NCBI RefSeq assembly: GCF_003429005.1
Contig: NZ_QVQV01000013.1
Span: forward strand, 1-64,000
Direction: 5' to 3'
Length of the DNA stretch: 64,000 nucleotides
Source: Paraburkholderia sp. DHOC27
GTDB lineage: Bacteria; Pseudomonadota; Gammaproteobacteria; Burkholderiales; Burkholderiaceae
In this document: piece after piece, positions 15,530 to 24,074 of the stretch
How the letters are laid out: each line of letters begins with the position of its first letter
Numbering within the stretch: the stretch's first letter is position 1
Notes under the pieces: model-generated
Database searches by the model: none
What the model saw: the letters and a program-made list of their open reading frames with translations, nothing else
What the model was told of the DNA's origin: nothing
Translations under genes and position numbers: made by a program

Positions 15530-17426
15530 CGGTCTCTATCGACAGCCGAAGGTCATGCTGCGCGCTGTTGTTCTCCTGCTTTCATCTTTGGTCGTATTGC
15601 TGCTTTGTGCCGGAGGTGGCGCTGCGCGAGCGGACGACGAGTTCCTCGATCCCGCGGTGGCCTTCAAATTCAGCGCGACCGAGCAGCCCGGCGAGGTGCT
15701 CGTTCACTACAAGATCGCGGACGGCTACTACATGTACCGCGAGCGCTTCTCCTTTGCGACCCGCAATGGCACGGTGACGATTGGCGATCCGCAGTTGCCC
15801 GCTGGACACGTCAAGTTCGACCAGACGTTCAACAAGAACGTCGAGACGTACCGCAACGAGTTGACCATCCGCATCCCGGTGAAACAGGCGTCGGGGCCCT
15901 TCGACCTTGCTGTCACCTCGCAAGGCTGCGCTGACGCCGGCATCTGCTATCCGCCCATGGAGCGTGTCTATCACGTGGAGGGTGCTGCACTCCACGCTGC
16001 AGCCGCCGGTGGAAACGCGGCAGGCGTCGGGCAGACGGCGGCTGACCCGAGCGGGGCGACCACAGGTTCCTGGTACGACCGCACGACCAGCGCAGACTAT
16101 GCGCAGTCGCTGTTGCAGGGCGGCAGTTTTCTCACCGTGATTGGCCTGTTCTTCGTCGCAGGCGCCGTCTTGAGCCTGCTGCCGTGTTCGTATCCGATGA
16201 TTCCTATCCTGTCCGCGATCATCATCGGCGAGGGCGCGAAAGTGACGCGGGGCCGGGGCTTCACGCTGTCACTGGCTTATGTGTTGGGCATGGCGTTGGT
16301 CTACACGGTGCTGGGGATCGCCGCCGCGTTAATAGGCCAGAGTCTCGGCGCCTGGCTGCAGAACCCGTGGGTATTGGGCGCATTCGGGATACTGTTGACG
16401 GCCTTTGCCGCGACGTTGATCGCCGGTTACGACATCGCGTTGCCGCAGCGCTGGCAAGACGGCGCGCAGCGCGCATCGCAGGGGCATTCAGGCGGTAAGT
16501 TTGCCGCGGTCGCGTTGATGGGCGCGCTGTCGGCGCTGGTCGTCGGCGCGTGCATGACCGCGCCGCTTTTTGCCATCCTGGCGTTCGTCGCTCATACGGG
16601 AAACGCGGTGCTGGGTGGCGTCGCCCTTTTCTCGATGGGGATTGGCCTCGGCGTTCCGCTGCTCATCATCGGGCTCGGCGCGGGAACGCTGCTGCCGCGC
16701 GCGGGCGCCTGGATGGACGGCGTGAAGGTTTTCTTTGGCGTGGTGCTGCTGGCGGCTGCGCTGTGGATCGTCTGGCCGGTCCTTGGCGGGGCTGCGCAGA
16801 TGCTGCTCAGCACGTTATGGCTGCTGGTCGCGGCGGCGGCGCTGGGGCTGTTTTCGCCGGCCGCAGCGGGCTTGCCGGGCTCGATCTGGCGGCGACTGGG
16901 CCGGGGCCTCGCCGTCGCGCTGACGATCTGGGCGGCCGTGCTGCTGGTGGGTCTTGCCGCTGGCTCTACGGATCCCTTGAAACCACTGGCCGTTCTGGCC
17001 GCACGAGGGGGCGCCGCGGAGGCGTCGAACGTGGCGAGCGCCTCGAAGTCCGGCGGGGCGAATGACCTCGCCTTCGCCCCGGTGCGCTCATCCGAGCAAC
17101 TCGACCAGGCAGTAAAAACGGCTACCCAACCCGCCATGCTGGATTTCTACGCGGATTGGTGCGTGAGCTGCAAGGAAATGGAGAAATTCACCTTCAGCGA
17201 TCCGCGGGTGCACGCTCGCCTTCAGCAGCTGAATCTTCTGCGTGCGGATGTGACGGCAAACAACCCCGATGATCAGGCGCTGCTGAAGCGTTTCAACCTG
17301 TTCGGGCCGCCGGGCATCATTTTCTTCAATCAGAGCGGCGCGGAAGTGTTGCGCGTGGTGGGCTACGAGTCGGCTGACACGTTCCTGCACAGCCTCGAGC
17401 GCGTGGGCGCGCCGCCGCAATCATAA
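15522..17426 (+). CDS. dsbD: Thiol:disulfide interchange protein DsbD
   Basis: A 634-residue inner-membrane electron carrier that passes reducing power from thioredoxin to periplasmic DsbC and cytochrome c thiols. After a signal peptide (hydrophobic stretch, then AARA) come the periplasmic alpha domain with its cysteine pair (GCADAGICYPP), eight membrane segments with cysteines in SLLPCSYPM and VGACMTAPL, and a thioredoxin domain with CVSC at residues 547-550. ATG 15522 overlaps the end of cutA; ATG 15555 (MLRAVV), just before the signal core, is the alternative. Confidence 0.95.
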   Translation: MFNGLYRQPKVMLRAVVLLLSSLVVLLLCAGGGAARADDEFLDPAVAFKFSATEQPGEVLVHYKIADGYYMYRERFSFATRNGTVTIGDPQLPAGHVKFDQTFNKNVETYRNELTIRIPVKQASGPFDLAVTSQGCADAGICYPPMERVYHVEGAALHAAAAGGNAAGVGQTAADPSGATTGSWYDRTTSADYAQSLLQGGSFLTVIGLFFVAGAVLSLLPCSYPMIPILSAIIIGEGAKVTRGRGFTLSLAYVLGMALVYTVLGIAAALIGQSLGAWLQNPWVLGAFGILLTAFAATLIAGYDIALPQRWQDGAQRASQGHSGGKFAAVALMGALSALVVGACMTAPLFAILAFVAHTGNAVLGGVALFSMGIGLGVPLLIIGLGAGTLLPRAGAWMDGVKVFFGVVLLAAALWIVWPVLGGAAQMLLSTLWLLVAAAALGLFSPAAAGLPGSIWRRLGRGLAVALTIWAAVLLVGLAAGSTDPLKPLAVLAARGGAAEASNVASASKSGGANDLAFAPVRSSEQLDQAVKTATQPAMLDFYADWCVSCKEMEKFTFSDPRVHARLQQLNLLRADVTANNPDDQALLKRFNLFGPPGIIFFNQSGAEVLRVVGYESADTFLHSLERVGAPPQS

Positions 17427-17458
17427 AAAATGGAGGCGCACCGGTTGGATGCGCCTCC
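17425..17458 (-). terminator. Terminator of hemB (minus strand), possibly bidirectional
   Basis: GGAGGCGCA (17432-17440) pairs with TGCGCCTCC (17450-17458). On the minus strand the hairpin is followed by a T-run (complement of AAAAAA at 17425-17430), giving a good intrinsic terminator for hemB. On the plus strand only GTTT follows, so termination of dsbD there would be weaker. Confidence 0.75.
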
Positions 17459-17583
17459 GTTTCGATCCCGCAAAGCCAGTAAAGTAAGCAAACACCAGCG
17501 CAGCGACAAGGCAGGCCGAAAACCCAACCGCGTCAGACGGCAAGCATCAAGTCCAGCTTGCCCATCCGAGCCGCCTCACGCCG

Positions 17584-18582
17584 TCACTTTTGCGCGCGGA
17601 GAATCCGCGCTGCGTCCAGTGCGAAGTAGGTCAGCACACCGTCAGCTCCGGCGCGCTTGAACGCCAGCAACGACTCCATCATCACCTTGTCGTGATCCAG
17701 CCAGCCGTTTTGGGCGGCCGCCTTCAGCATCGCGTATTCGCCGCTCACCTGATACACGTAGGTCGGAAAACGGAACTCGTCTTTCACGCGCCGCACGATA
17801 TCGAGGTACGGCATGCCGGGCTTGACCATCACCATGTCCGCGCCTTCCTCGATGTCCGCACGTACTTCGCGCAGCGCTTCATCGGAGTTCGACGGGTCGA
17901 TCTGATAGGTCATCTTGTTGCCCTTGCCGAGGTTCGCCGCTGAACCCACGGCATCGCGGAAGGGACCGTAGAAGGCCGAGGCGAACTTGGCCGCGTACGC
18001 CATGATGCGCGTGTGGATGTGATTTTCGCTTTCGAGCATCTCGCGGATCGCGCCGATGCGACCGTCCATCATGTCCGACGGTGCCACGATATCGACACCC
18101 GCTTCGGCCTGCGCACGCGCCTGCTCGACGAGAATCTCGACAGTTTCATCGTTGATGACATAGCCGGCCTCATCGAGCACGCCGTCCTGGCCGTGGCTCG
18201 TGTAGGGGTCGAGCGCGACGTCGGTGAGCACACCCAGTTCCGGGAAGTGCTTCTTCAATTCGCGCACGGCACGTGGAATCAAGCCTGCTTCGTTGGTCGC
18301 CTCGCGACCGTCGGGCGTTTTCAGCGACGGTTCGATCACCGGGAACAACGACAGCACCGGGACGCCCAGTGCGACGCATTGCTCGGCCACGCCCATCAGC
18401 AGATCGACCGAAACGCGTTCGACACCCGGCATGGACGGCACGGCTTGCCGAACATTCGTACCTTCGATGACGAAGACCGGGTAGATCAGGTCATTGGTGG
18501 TGAGGAGGTTTTCGCGCATGAGGCGGCGCGAGAAGTCGTCACGGCGCATGCGGCGCGGACGGTAGTGCGGATAGAAGCTCAT
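17584..18582 (-). CDS. hemB: Delta-aminolevulinic acid dehydratase (porphobilinogen synthase)
   Basis: A 332-residue HemB, which joins two 5-aminolevulinate molecules into porphobilinogen for heme and other tetrapyrroles. The catalytic lysine is in MVMVKPGMPYLDI. The metal loop reads DVALDPYTSHGQDG, so the zinc cysteines of the E. coli and yeast type are replaced by Asp/Ala. This is the magnesium-type loop known from Pseudomonas. It is transcribed away from a palindromic intergenic region. Confidence 0.97.
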   Translation of the reverse strand: MSFYPHYRPRRMRRDDFSRRLMRENLLTTNDLIYPVFVIEGTNVRQAVPSMPGVERVSVDLLMGVAEQCVALGVPVLSLFPVIEPSLKTPDGREATNEAGLIPRAVRELKKHFPELGVLTDVALDPYTSHGQDGVLDEAGYVINDETVEILVEQARAQAEAGVDIVAPSDMMDGRIGAIREMLESENHIHTRIMAYAAKFASAFYGPFRDAVGSAANLGKGNKMTYQIDPSNSDEALREVRADIEEGADMVMVKPGMPYLDIVRRVKDEFRFPTYVYQVSGEYAMLKAAAQNGWLDHDKVMMESLLAFKRAGADGVLTYFALDAARILRAQK

Positions 18583-18657
18583 ATTGGATGTCGTGAAATT
18601 CGTGGAGAGGACAAAATGCGCCTGCCTCCTCCTGTCAAAAACTCTTTTCAGGACAAT

Positions 18658-18670
18658 GGTATATCATACC
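18658..18670. promoter_or_regulatory. 13-bp palindrome in the hemB upstream region
   Basis: GGTAT-ATC-ATACC is a perfect dyad with a 3-base centre, 76 bases upstream of hemB. On the minus strand it contains TATGAT and on the plus strand TATCAT, both possible -10 boxes, but neither has a convincing -35. It may be an operator or a promoter core. Confidence 0.35.
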
Positions 18671-18691
18671 GTTCGAGCAAGGCGCGTAGCG

Positions 18692-18783
18692 CTGACCTCC
18701 CCGCTTCTCCTCCCTGAGCGGGTGCCTGTCGTTTTTTTCGATTAGGCTGTTTGGCCCGCCGTCTGTAGCGGCGGGTTTTTTTA
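18692..18783 (+). ncRNA. Candidate small RNA ending in an orphan terminator
   Basis: On the plus strand, between two minus-strand genes, CCCGCT (18700-18705) pairs with AGCGGG (18716-18721). The loop holds CTCCTCCC, able to pair with a Shine-Dalgarno sequence. A strong intrinsic terminator follows: CCCGCCG (18755-18761) / CGGCGGG (18769-18775), then seven or more T. No plus-strand gene lies upstream to need it. The 5' end and promoter are not resolved. Confidence 0.4.
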
Positions 18784-18842
18784 TGGGCGATCGAAAATGG
18801 GGCCGGGAAGGTTTTGCACGCAGCCTCAAGCGCCCTAGATTC

Positions 18843-19496
18843 TCATTCCGCGCTGGCCGGATCGCCTGCGGTATCTGGAATCAGCCAGCTTTCGATTAGC
18901 TCGTGGGCCTCGTCCAGCCCGATCCGCTTGAGTGCCGAAAATAGCTGCACAGTGAGTTCGCCCTGGTAGCCACCGGCGCGATATTCGGCCAGCCCCTTCT
19001 GCGTTGCACGCAGCGCGTTAATACTCTCTTGCCGCGTCAATTTGTCGCATTTGGTCAGCAAGGTGTGGATCGGCTTTCCGGTCGGCGCAAACCACTCGAT
19101 CATCAAGCGGTCCAGGTCCGTCAGCGGCCGGCGCGAATCCATCATCAGGATCATGCCGCGCAATTGCGAGCGCGATTGCAGATAACTCGACAGCAGCGCT
19201 TCCCAATGTGCCTTGGCCGCCCCCGGCACTTCCGCGTAGCCGTAACCGGGCAGGTCGACCAGATGGGCGACGGGCTCCGCGGCCGGCCCGACCGAGAAGT
19301 AATTGATGTGCTGCGTACGGCCCGGCGTCTTACTGGCAAATGCCAGCCGCTTCTGATTGCAGAGCAGATTGATCGCCGTGGATTTGCCCGCATTCGAGCG
19401 CCCGGCAAACGCGATTTCGGGTTGCGGGGTAGCCGGCAGATCACGCAGGTGATTGACGGTCGTGAAAAAGCGGGCTTGGTGGAGCAGGAAGGACAT
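18843..19496 (-). CDS. yihA: Ribosome biogenesis GTP-binding protein YihA/YsxC (EngB)
   Basis: A 217-residue EngB-type GTPase needed for late 50S assembly. Motifs: G1 GRSNAGKST, G3 DLPGYGYA, G4 TKCDKL and a G5-like SALKRIGL. The first ATG that gives the family start MSFLLHQARFFTTVNHL is used; the upstream open frame begins with TTG and is proline-rich, unlike the family. It is divergent from the cytochrome gene. Confidence 0.94.
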   Translation of the reverse strand: MSFLLHQARFFTTVNHLRDLPATPQPEIAFAGRSNAGKSTAINLLCNQKRLAFASKTPGRTQHINYFSVGPAAEPVAHLVDLPGYGYAEVPGAAKAHWEALLSSYLQSRSQLRGMILMMDSRRPLTDLDRLMIEWFAPTGKPIHTLLTKCDKLTRQESINALRATQKGLAEYRAGGYQGELTVQLFSALKRIGLDEAHELIESWLIPDTAGDPASAE

Positions 19497-19578
19497 GGAG
19501 GAACCAGAATGTGAGACGCCGGGGAACCCGGGCTGGGGACGGGTCAAGCCCGACTGGCGCCTAAGCGATTAGCGAGTT

Positions 19579-19588
19579 ATTGTACAAT
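19579..19588. promoter_or_regulatory. Palindromic -10 region shared by yihA and the cytochrome gene
   Basis: ATTGTACAAT is a perfect 10-bp palindrome that reads TACAAT, a fair -10 box, on both strands, between the divergent genes yihA and cytochrome c4. Clear -35 boxes were not found on either side, so this is a suggestion only. Confidence 0.35.
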
Positions 19589-19700
19589 ACGATGGTTTAC
19601 TGAAGACCTGAGGGGCCAGCGCGCGGGCCTCAGCGGTAAATCGGTCGCCGTCGTATTTTGCAGAACCTCTAATTCCCACAAGACGAAACAGGGTGTGCGA

Positions 19701-20354
19701 ATGAATCGACTGTGCAAAGCTCTGATGGTGTTTCAAGTAGCGGCAAGTCTTTCAGGTTTAGCAGTTCAGGCGCGTGCAGCAGATCCGGCAAAACCGGACG
19801 TCAATCGGGGGCAAGCCATTGCGGCGCAGGTTTGCGCGTCATGTCACGGGGCAGACGGCAATAGCGCTGGCGGGGCGTATCCCAAGCTGGCGGGCCAGCA
19901 TCCCGAGTACCTCGTCAAGCAGTTGATGGATTTCAAAACGCAGCCCGGCGCGAAGCAGCCCGCGCGCAATAATGCGATCATGGCCGGCATGGCGGCGGCG
20001 CTGTCCAATCAGGACATGGTCAACGTAGCCGCGTATTTCGCGGCGCAAACCCCGAAGCCCGGTTACGCACATAACAAGAGCACCGTCGCGCTAGGTGAGA
20101 AGATCTATCGCGGTGGCGTGGTCGAACGTTCTGTGCCGGCGTGTGCGAGTTGCCACGGGCCGACTGGCCAGGGTATCCCGGTTCAGTACCCGCGTCTTTC
20201 GGGGCAATGGGCGGAATACACCGTGGCGCAGCTTGATGCGTTCACGCAAGGTCCGGGCGCACGCAACAATAGCGACGTCATGCATACCATCGCGTCGCGC
20301 CTGTCGGACAGTGAAATCAAGGCTGTGGCCGATTACATCGCGGGCTTGCATTAA
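19701..20354 (+). CDS. Diheme cytochrome c4-type protein
   Basis: A 217-residue periplasmic protein with a signal peptide ending at about ARA-ADP. Two similar cytochrome c domains follow, each with CASCHG heme-binding motifs (VCASCHGADGN and ACASCHGPTGQG) and methionine ligands downstream (such as IMAGMAAALS). Cytochrome c4 carries electrons to terminal oxidases. The next two genes attach heme to such proteins, a natural pairing. ATG 19701 is preferred over GTG 19695. Confidence 0.92.
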   Translation: MNRLCKALMVFQVAASLSGLAVQARAADPAKPDVNRGQAIAAQVCASCHGADGNSAGGAYPKLAGQHPEYLVKQLMDFKTQPGAKQPARNNAIMAGMAAALSNQDMVNVAAYFAAQTPKPGYAHNKSTVALGEKIYRGGVVERSVPACASCHGPTGQGIPVQYPRLSGQWAEYTVAQLDAFTQGPGARNNSDVMHTIASRLSDSEIKAVADYIAGLH

Positions 20355-20404
20355 GAAGTCCGCTTGCAAGTGCAACCGGTCCGACGAGGCCGGTGAAAAA
20401 CAAG

Positions 20405-20461
20405 AAAAGGGTGATGGCGTCGCGCGCTTCGAACGTTTGCGACGACCGTTCACCCTTTTTT
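20405..20461 (+). terminator. Intrinsic terminator after the cytochrome gene
   Basis: AAAAGGGTGA (20405-20414) pairs with TCACCCTTTT (20450-20459), with a further GTCGC/GCGAC pairing inside, and ends in TTTTTT. It lies between the cytochrome gene and resB and would reduce read-through. Confidence 0.8.
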
Positions 20462-20481
20462 GCTGTTCAGTCGGAGTGTGA

Positions 20482-22689
20482 ATGAGCGTCACCACGTCGG
20501 AAATCGAAGTGAAGTCGGGTCAACGGCCCATGCGTCGCAGCATCGAATTGCTGAGCTCGATGCGCTTTGCCATCTCGCTGCTGGTGGTCCTGGCCATTGC
20601 CAGCATCATTGGTACGGTCCTCACGCAGGACGACCCGTATCCCAACTACGTCAACCAGTTCGGCCCCTTCTGGGCCGACATCTTCCGCTCGCTAAGCCTC
20701 TACACGGTGTATAGCGCGTGGTGGTTCATGTTGATCCTCGGCTTCCTGATGGTGTCGGTGTCGCTGTGCGTGATCCGCAACGCGCCGAAGATGATCGCCG
20801 ACATGAAGAGCTGGAAGGACAAGGTCCGCGAATCCAGCTTGCGCGCCTTCCATCACAAGGGTGAGTTCGCGGTGCACGGCACGCGCGCGGAGGCGGCGGC
20901 AACGCTCGCGAAACTTTCGGGCCGGCTCGGCTACAAGTTCGTGACGCGTGAGTCGAATGGCGCGACGCTGATCGCTGCCAAACGTGGCGCCCTGACCAAA
21001 CTCGGCTACATCTCCGCTCACCTGGCCATCGTGATCATCTGTCTGGGCGGCCTGCTCGACAGCAATCTGCCCATCAAGCTGCAGATGTGGATGTTCAACA
21101 AGACGCCGATCAACAGCGGCGCCATGATCAGCGACATCTCGCCCGACCATCGTCTCTCCGAGTCGAATCCGACCTTCCGTGGTTATGCCTGGGTGCCGGA
21201 GGGCGAGCATGTCTCGACGGCCATCCTGAATCAGCCGAGCGGCTCGTTGATCCAGGATCTGCCGTTCTCGATCCAGTTGAACAAGTTCATCGTTGACTAC
21301 TACTCGACCGGCATGCCGAAGCTGTTCGCAAGCGACATCGTCGTGATCGATCACAAGACGGGCGCGCGGGTTCCGGCGCGGGTCGAGGTGAACAAGCCGT
21401 TCGAGTACGACGGCGTCTCGATCTATCAGTCCAGCTTCCAGGACGGCGGCTCGCAGATGCAGATGACCGCTTTCCCGATGACGGGAACCAGCGCAAAAAG
21501 TGCGCCGTTCAGCGGCACCATCGGCAACAACACGCCATTGGGCAAAGCGGTTCCCGGCGCGGACGGGCAGACCATCGAATTCGCCGATTTCCGCGCCATC
21601 AACGTCGAAAACATCTCGAACGGCAGCGGTGCGAACGACGCGCGCGGTGTCGCGCATCAGACGCTCAAGCAGGCCTTCGACGAGCGCCTTGGCTCCGGCG
21701 CCAAGAGCTCGAAGCCGCTGGACCTCCATAACGTCGGCCCTTCGGTTCAGTACAAGGTACGCGACAAGGACGGCCAGGCGCGCGAGTACAACAACTACAT
21801 GCTGCCGGTGGACGTAGGCGGCGAGAAGATGTTCCTCGCCGGCATGCGCGTCAATCCGGACGACCCGTTCCGCTATCTGCGCATCCCCGCCGATCAGGGC
21901 GGCACGGTCAACGAATGGATGAACCTGCGGGCCATCCTCGAAAATCCGGCCATGCGTGCCGCTGCCGCGCATCGCTTCGCCCAGCGCTCGGTGCCGGCTT
22001 CCAGCGCCGATCTGCAACAACATCTGGAAGAAAGCGCACTGCGCGTGCTGACCCTCTTTGCCGGCGCGGACAGCAGTGTGGGTATGGTGCAGGGCGGCGG
22101 AAACATTGGTGGCTTCCAGGCCATCGCCGCCTTTATTGACCGCTCCGTGCCAAAGGGCGAGCAGGAAAAGGCCGCTGGGCTGCTGTTGCGCATGCTGGAA
22201 GGCGCCACCTGGGACTTGTGGCAGGAAGCCCGGGAACAGGCCGGCGAGCCCGACGCGGTGCCCACGCCCGAGACCAGCCAGTTCATCCAAAGCTCGATCA
22301 ATGCGATATCTGACAGCTTTTTGTATGGTTCTCCGGTCTATTTGCAGCTCGACTCATTCAAGCAGGTGCAAGCTTCGGTATTTCAGTTGACGCGCGCGCC
22401 GGGCAAAAAAGTCGTGTATCTTGGCAGCCTGCTCCTCGTATTGGGCATCTTTTCGATGTTCTACGTTCGCGAACGGCGCCTCTGGTTCTGGATCAAAGAT
22501 ACTGATCGCGGGAGCAACGTCGTGATGGCAATGTCGAGCGCGCGCAAGACGTTCGACTTCGACAAGGAGTTCACGCAAACGCGCGACGCGGTGGGCGCCG
22601 CGCTGGGTGCCCGGCCCGTAGACGCCGCCGACCATGCCGGCGCGTCATCTGCTGCACCGTCCGCAGGCTCACAAGATTCGACCCGGTAA
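20482..22689 (+). CDS. resB: Cytochrome c biogenesis protein ResB (Ccs1)
   Basis: A 735-residue ResB-family membrane protein. It has N-terminal membrane segments (MRFAISLLVVLAIASIIGT; WWFMLILGFLMVSVSLCVI), another near residue 175 (SAHLAIVIICLGGLL), a large periplasmic part and a last segment before the C-terminus (VVYLGSLLLVLGIFSMFYV). With CcsB it forms the System II synthase that attaches heme to CxxCH of exported cytochromes. GGAG precedes the ATG. The gene starts just after the terminator above. Confidence 0.95.
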   Translation: MSVTTSEIEVKSGQRPMRRSIELLSSMRFAISLLVVLAIASIIGTVLTQDDPYPNYVNQFGPFWADIFRSLSLYTVYSAWWFMLILGFLMVSVSLCVIRNAPKMIADMKSWKDKVRESSLRAFHHKGEFAVHGTRAEAAATLAKLSGRLGYKFVTRESNGATLIAAKRGALTKLGYISAHLAIVIICLGGLLDSNLPIKLQMWMFNKTPINSGAMISDISPDHRLSESNPTFRGYAWVPEGEHVSTAILNQPSGSLIQDLPFSIQLNKFIVDYYSTGMPKLFASDIVVIDHKTGARVPARVEVNKPFEYDGVSIYQSSFQDGGSQMQMTAFPMTGTSAKSAPFSGTIGNNTPLGKAVPGADGQTIEFADFRAINVENISNGSGANDARGVAHQTLKQAFDERLGSGAKSSKPLDLHNVGPSVQYKVRDKDGQAREYNNYMLPVDVGGEKMFLAGMRVNPDDPFRYLRIPADQGGTVNEWMNLRAILENPAMRAAAAHRFAQRSVPASSADLQQHLEESALRVLTLFAGADSSVGMVQGGGNIGGFQAIAAFIDRSVPKGEQEKAAGLLLRMLEGATWDLWQEAREQAGEPDAVPTPETSQFIQSSINAISDSFLYGSPVYLQLDSFKQVQASVFQLTRAPGKKVVYLGSLLLVLGIFSMFYVRERRLWFWIKDTDRGSNVVMAMSSARKTFDFDKEFTQTRDAVGAALGARPVDAADHAGASSAAPSAGSQDSTR

Positions 22690-22693
22690 GATC

Positions 22694-23908
22694 ATGGACT
22701 TGACTCAGGTTTCCTCATCACCGTCGCGCGGCAATACGCCGGCCGCGAATGCGTCAGCCGCTGCCGCGCCGCATCCGGCGCTCTTCGACGAACGCCCATT
22801 TCTGAAACGCCTCGGTCTGTTCGACTGGCTATTCGCGCTAGCAATGGTCGCGGGGGCGGGTTTCGCGCTGTGGCGCTATCACCCGTTCATGAATTACTAC
22901 GACAAACTGGTGCTGGTGTGCGCGGTGCCGGTGTTCGTCACGCTCGGGTGGCGCTGGAAGCCGGTGCGTCTGCTGATTGCGGGTATTGCGTTGCTGTCGC
23001 TCTTCGCCATCCAGATTTATCAGGGTGATCTGGCGCGCGCAGATAGCGCGTTCTTCCTCAAGTATTTCCTCTCGAGCCAGTCTGCAATCCTGTGGATGAG
23101 CGCGCTCTTCGTCCTCTCCACGCTGTTCTACTGGATCAGCCTGCTGTCGCGCTCGCCTACCGGCGCCGCGATCGGCTCGAAGATGACGTGGGCCGCGGTG
23201 CTGATGGGCTTCGTCGGCCTGATGGTGCGCTGGTACGAGTCGTACCTGATTGGTGCGGACGTCGGCCACATTCCCATTTCGAACCTGTATGAAGTGTTCG
23301 TGCTGTTCTGCTTGATCACCTCGCTGTTCTATCTTTACTACGAGCAGCACTACAACACCCGTGCGCTCGGTGCGTTCGTGCTGCTGGTGATCAGCGCCGC
23401 CGTCGGTTTCCTGATGTGGTATTCGATCTCGCGCGACGCGCAGCAGATCCAGCCGCTCGTTCCGGCGCTGCAAAGCTGGTGGATGAAGATCCACGTGCCG
23501 GCGAACTTCATTGGCTACGGCAGTTTCGCGCTGTCGGCGATGGTCGGCGTGGCGTATCTGGTGAAAGAGCACGGCATGCTGGTCGACCGTCTGCCGCAAC
23601 TCGAGGTGCTCGACGACCTGATGTACAAGTCGATCGCGGTCGGTTTCGCGTTCTTCACCATTGCGACGATTCTCGGCGCGCTGTGGGCCGCACAGGCGTG
23701 GGGCGGCTACTGGAGCTGGGACCCCAAGGAAACGTGGGCGCTGATCGTCTGGCTGAATTACGCCGCCTGGCTGCACATGCGGTTGATGAAGGGGCTGCGT
23801 GGCGCGGTTGCCGCGTGGTGGGCGCTGACGGGTCTGCTGGTGACCACCTTTGCCTTCCTCGGCGTCAATATGTTCCTCTCCGGGCTGCATAGTTACGGCA
23901 AGCTGTAA
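22694..23908 (+). CDS. ccsB: c-type cytochrome biogenesis protein CcsB (CcsA/ResC family)
   Basis: A 404-residue heme-handling membrane protein; names CcsA, CcsB and ResC are used for the same family. The tryptophan-rich periplasmic motif WGGYWSWDPKETWALIVW, which binds heme, is intact. Conserved histidines follow in HVPANFIGYGSFALS and in the last membrane loop (SGLHSYG). ATG 22694 lies four bases after resB, so the two are co-transcribed. An Ala/Ser-rich stretch precedes the first membrane segment. Confidence 0.95.
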   Translation: MDLTQVSSSPSRGNTPAANASAAAAPHPALFDERPFLKRLGLFDWLFALAMVAGAGFALWRYHPFMNYYDKLVLVCAVPVFVTLGWRWKPVRLLIAGIALLSLFAIQIYQGDLARADSAFFLKYFLSSQSAILWMSALFVLSTLFYWISLLSRSPTGAAIGSKMTWAAVLMGFVGLMVRWYESYLIGADVGHIPISNLYEVFVLFCLITSLFYLYYEQHYNTRALGAFVLLVISAAVGFLMWYSISRDAQQIQPLVPALQSWWMKIHVPANFIGYGSFALSAMVGVAYLVKEHGMLVDRLPQLEVLDDLMYKSIAVGFAFFTIATILGALWAAQAWGGYWSWDPKETWALIVWLNYAAWLHMRLMKGLRGAVAAWWALTGLLVTTFAFLGVNMFLSGLHSYGKL

Positions 23909-23932
23909 ATATTGCTGGTCTGAACCGACCGG

Positions 23933-23965
23933 AAACCGCCGTGTGCCTCGCACCGGCGGTTTTTT
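23933..23965 (+). terminator. Intrinsic terminator after ccsB
   Basis: AAACCGCCG (23933-23941) / CGGCGGTTT (23954-23962) followed by a run of T. It lies 24 bases after the ccsB stop. Confidence 0.9.
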
Positions 23966-24074
23966 CGTTGCGGCGGGGAATATCCGTGCATCCAGGATGT
24001 TTATCAGAACAGTACATGGGGTTGCGTAGTCGAACCGTTTTTCAACCTGGCTCGCGGGCCGGCAGGAGTTGCAG

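Noticed and set aside
20405..20461. Terminator as evidence that resB has a separate promoter
   Set aside because: Only 20 bases separate it from the resB start, and no promoter was visible, so read-through from the cytochrome gene remains likely.
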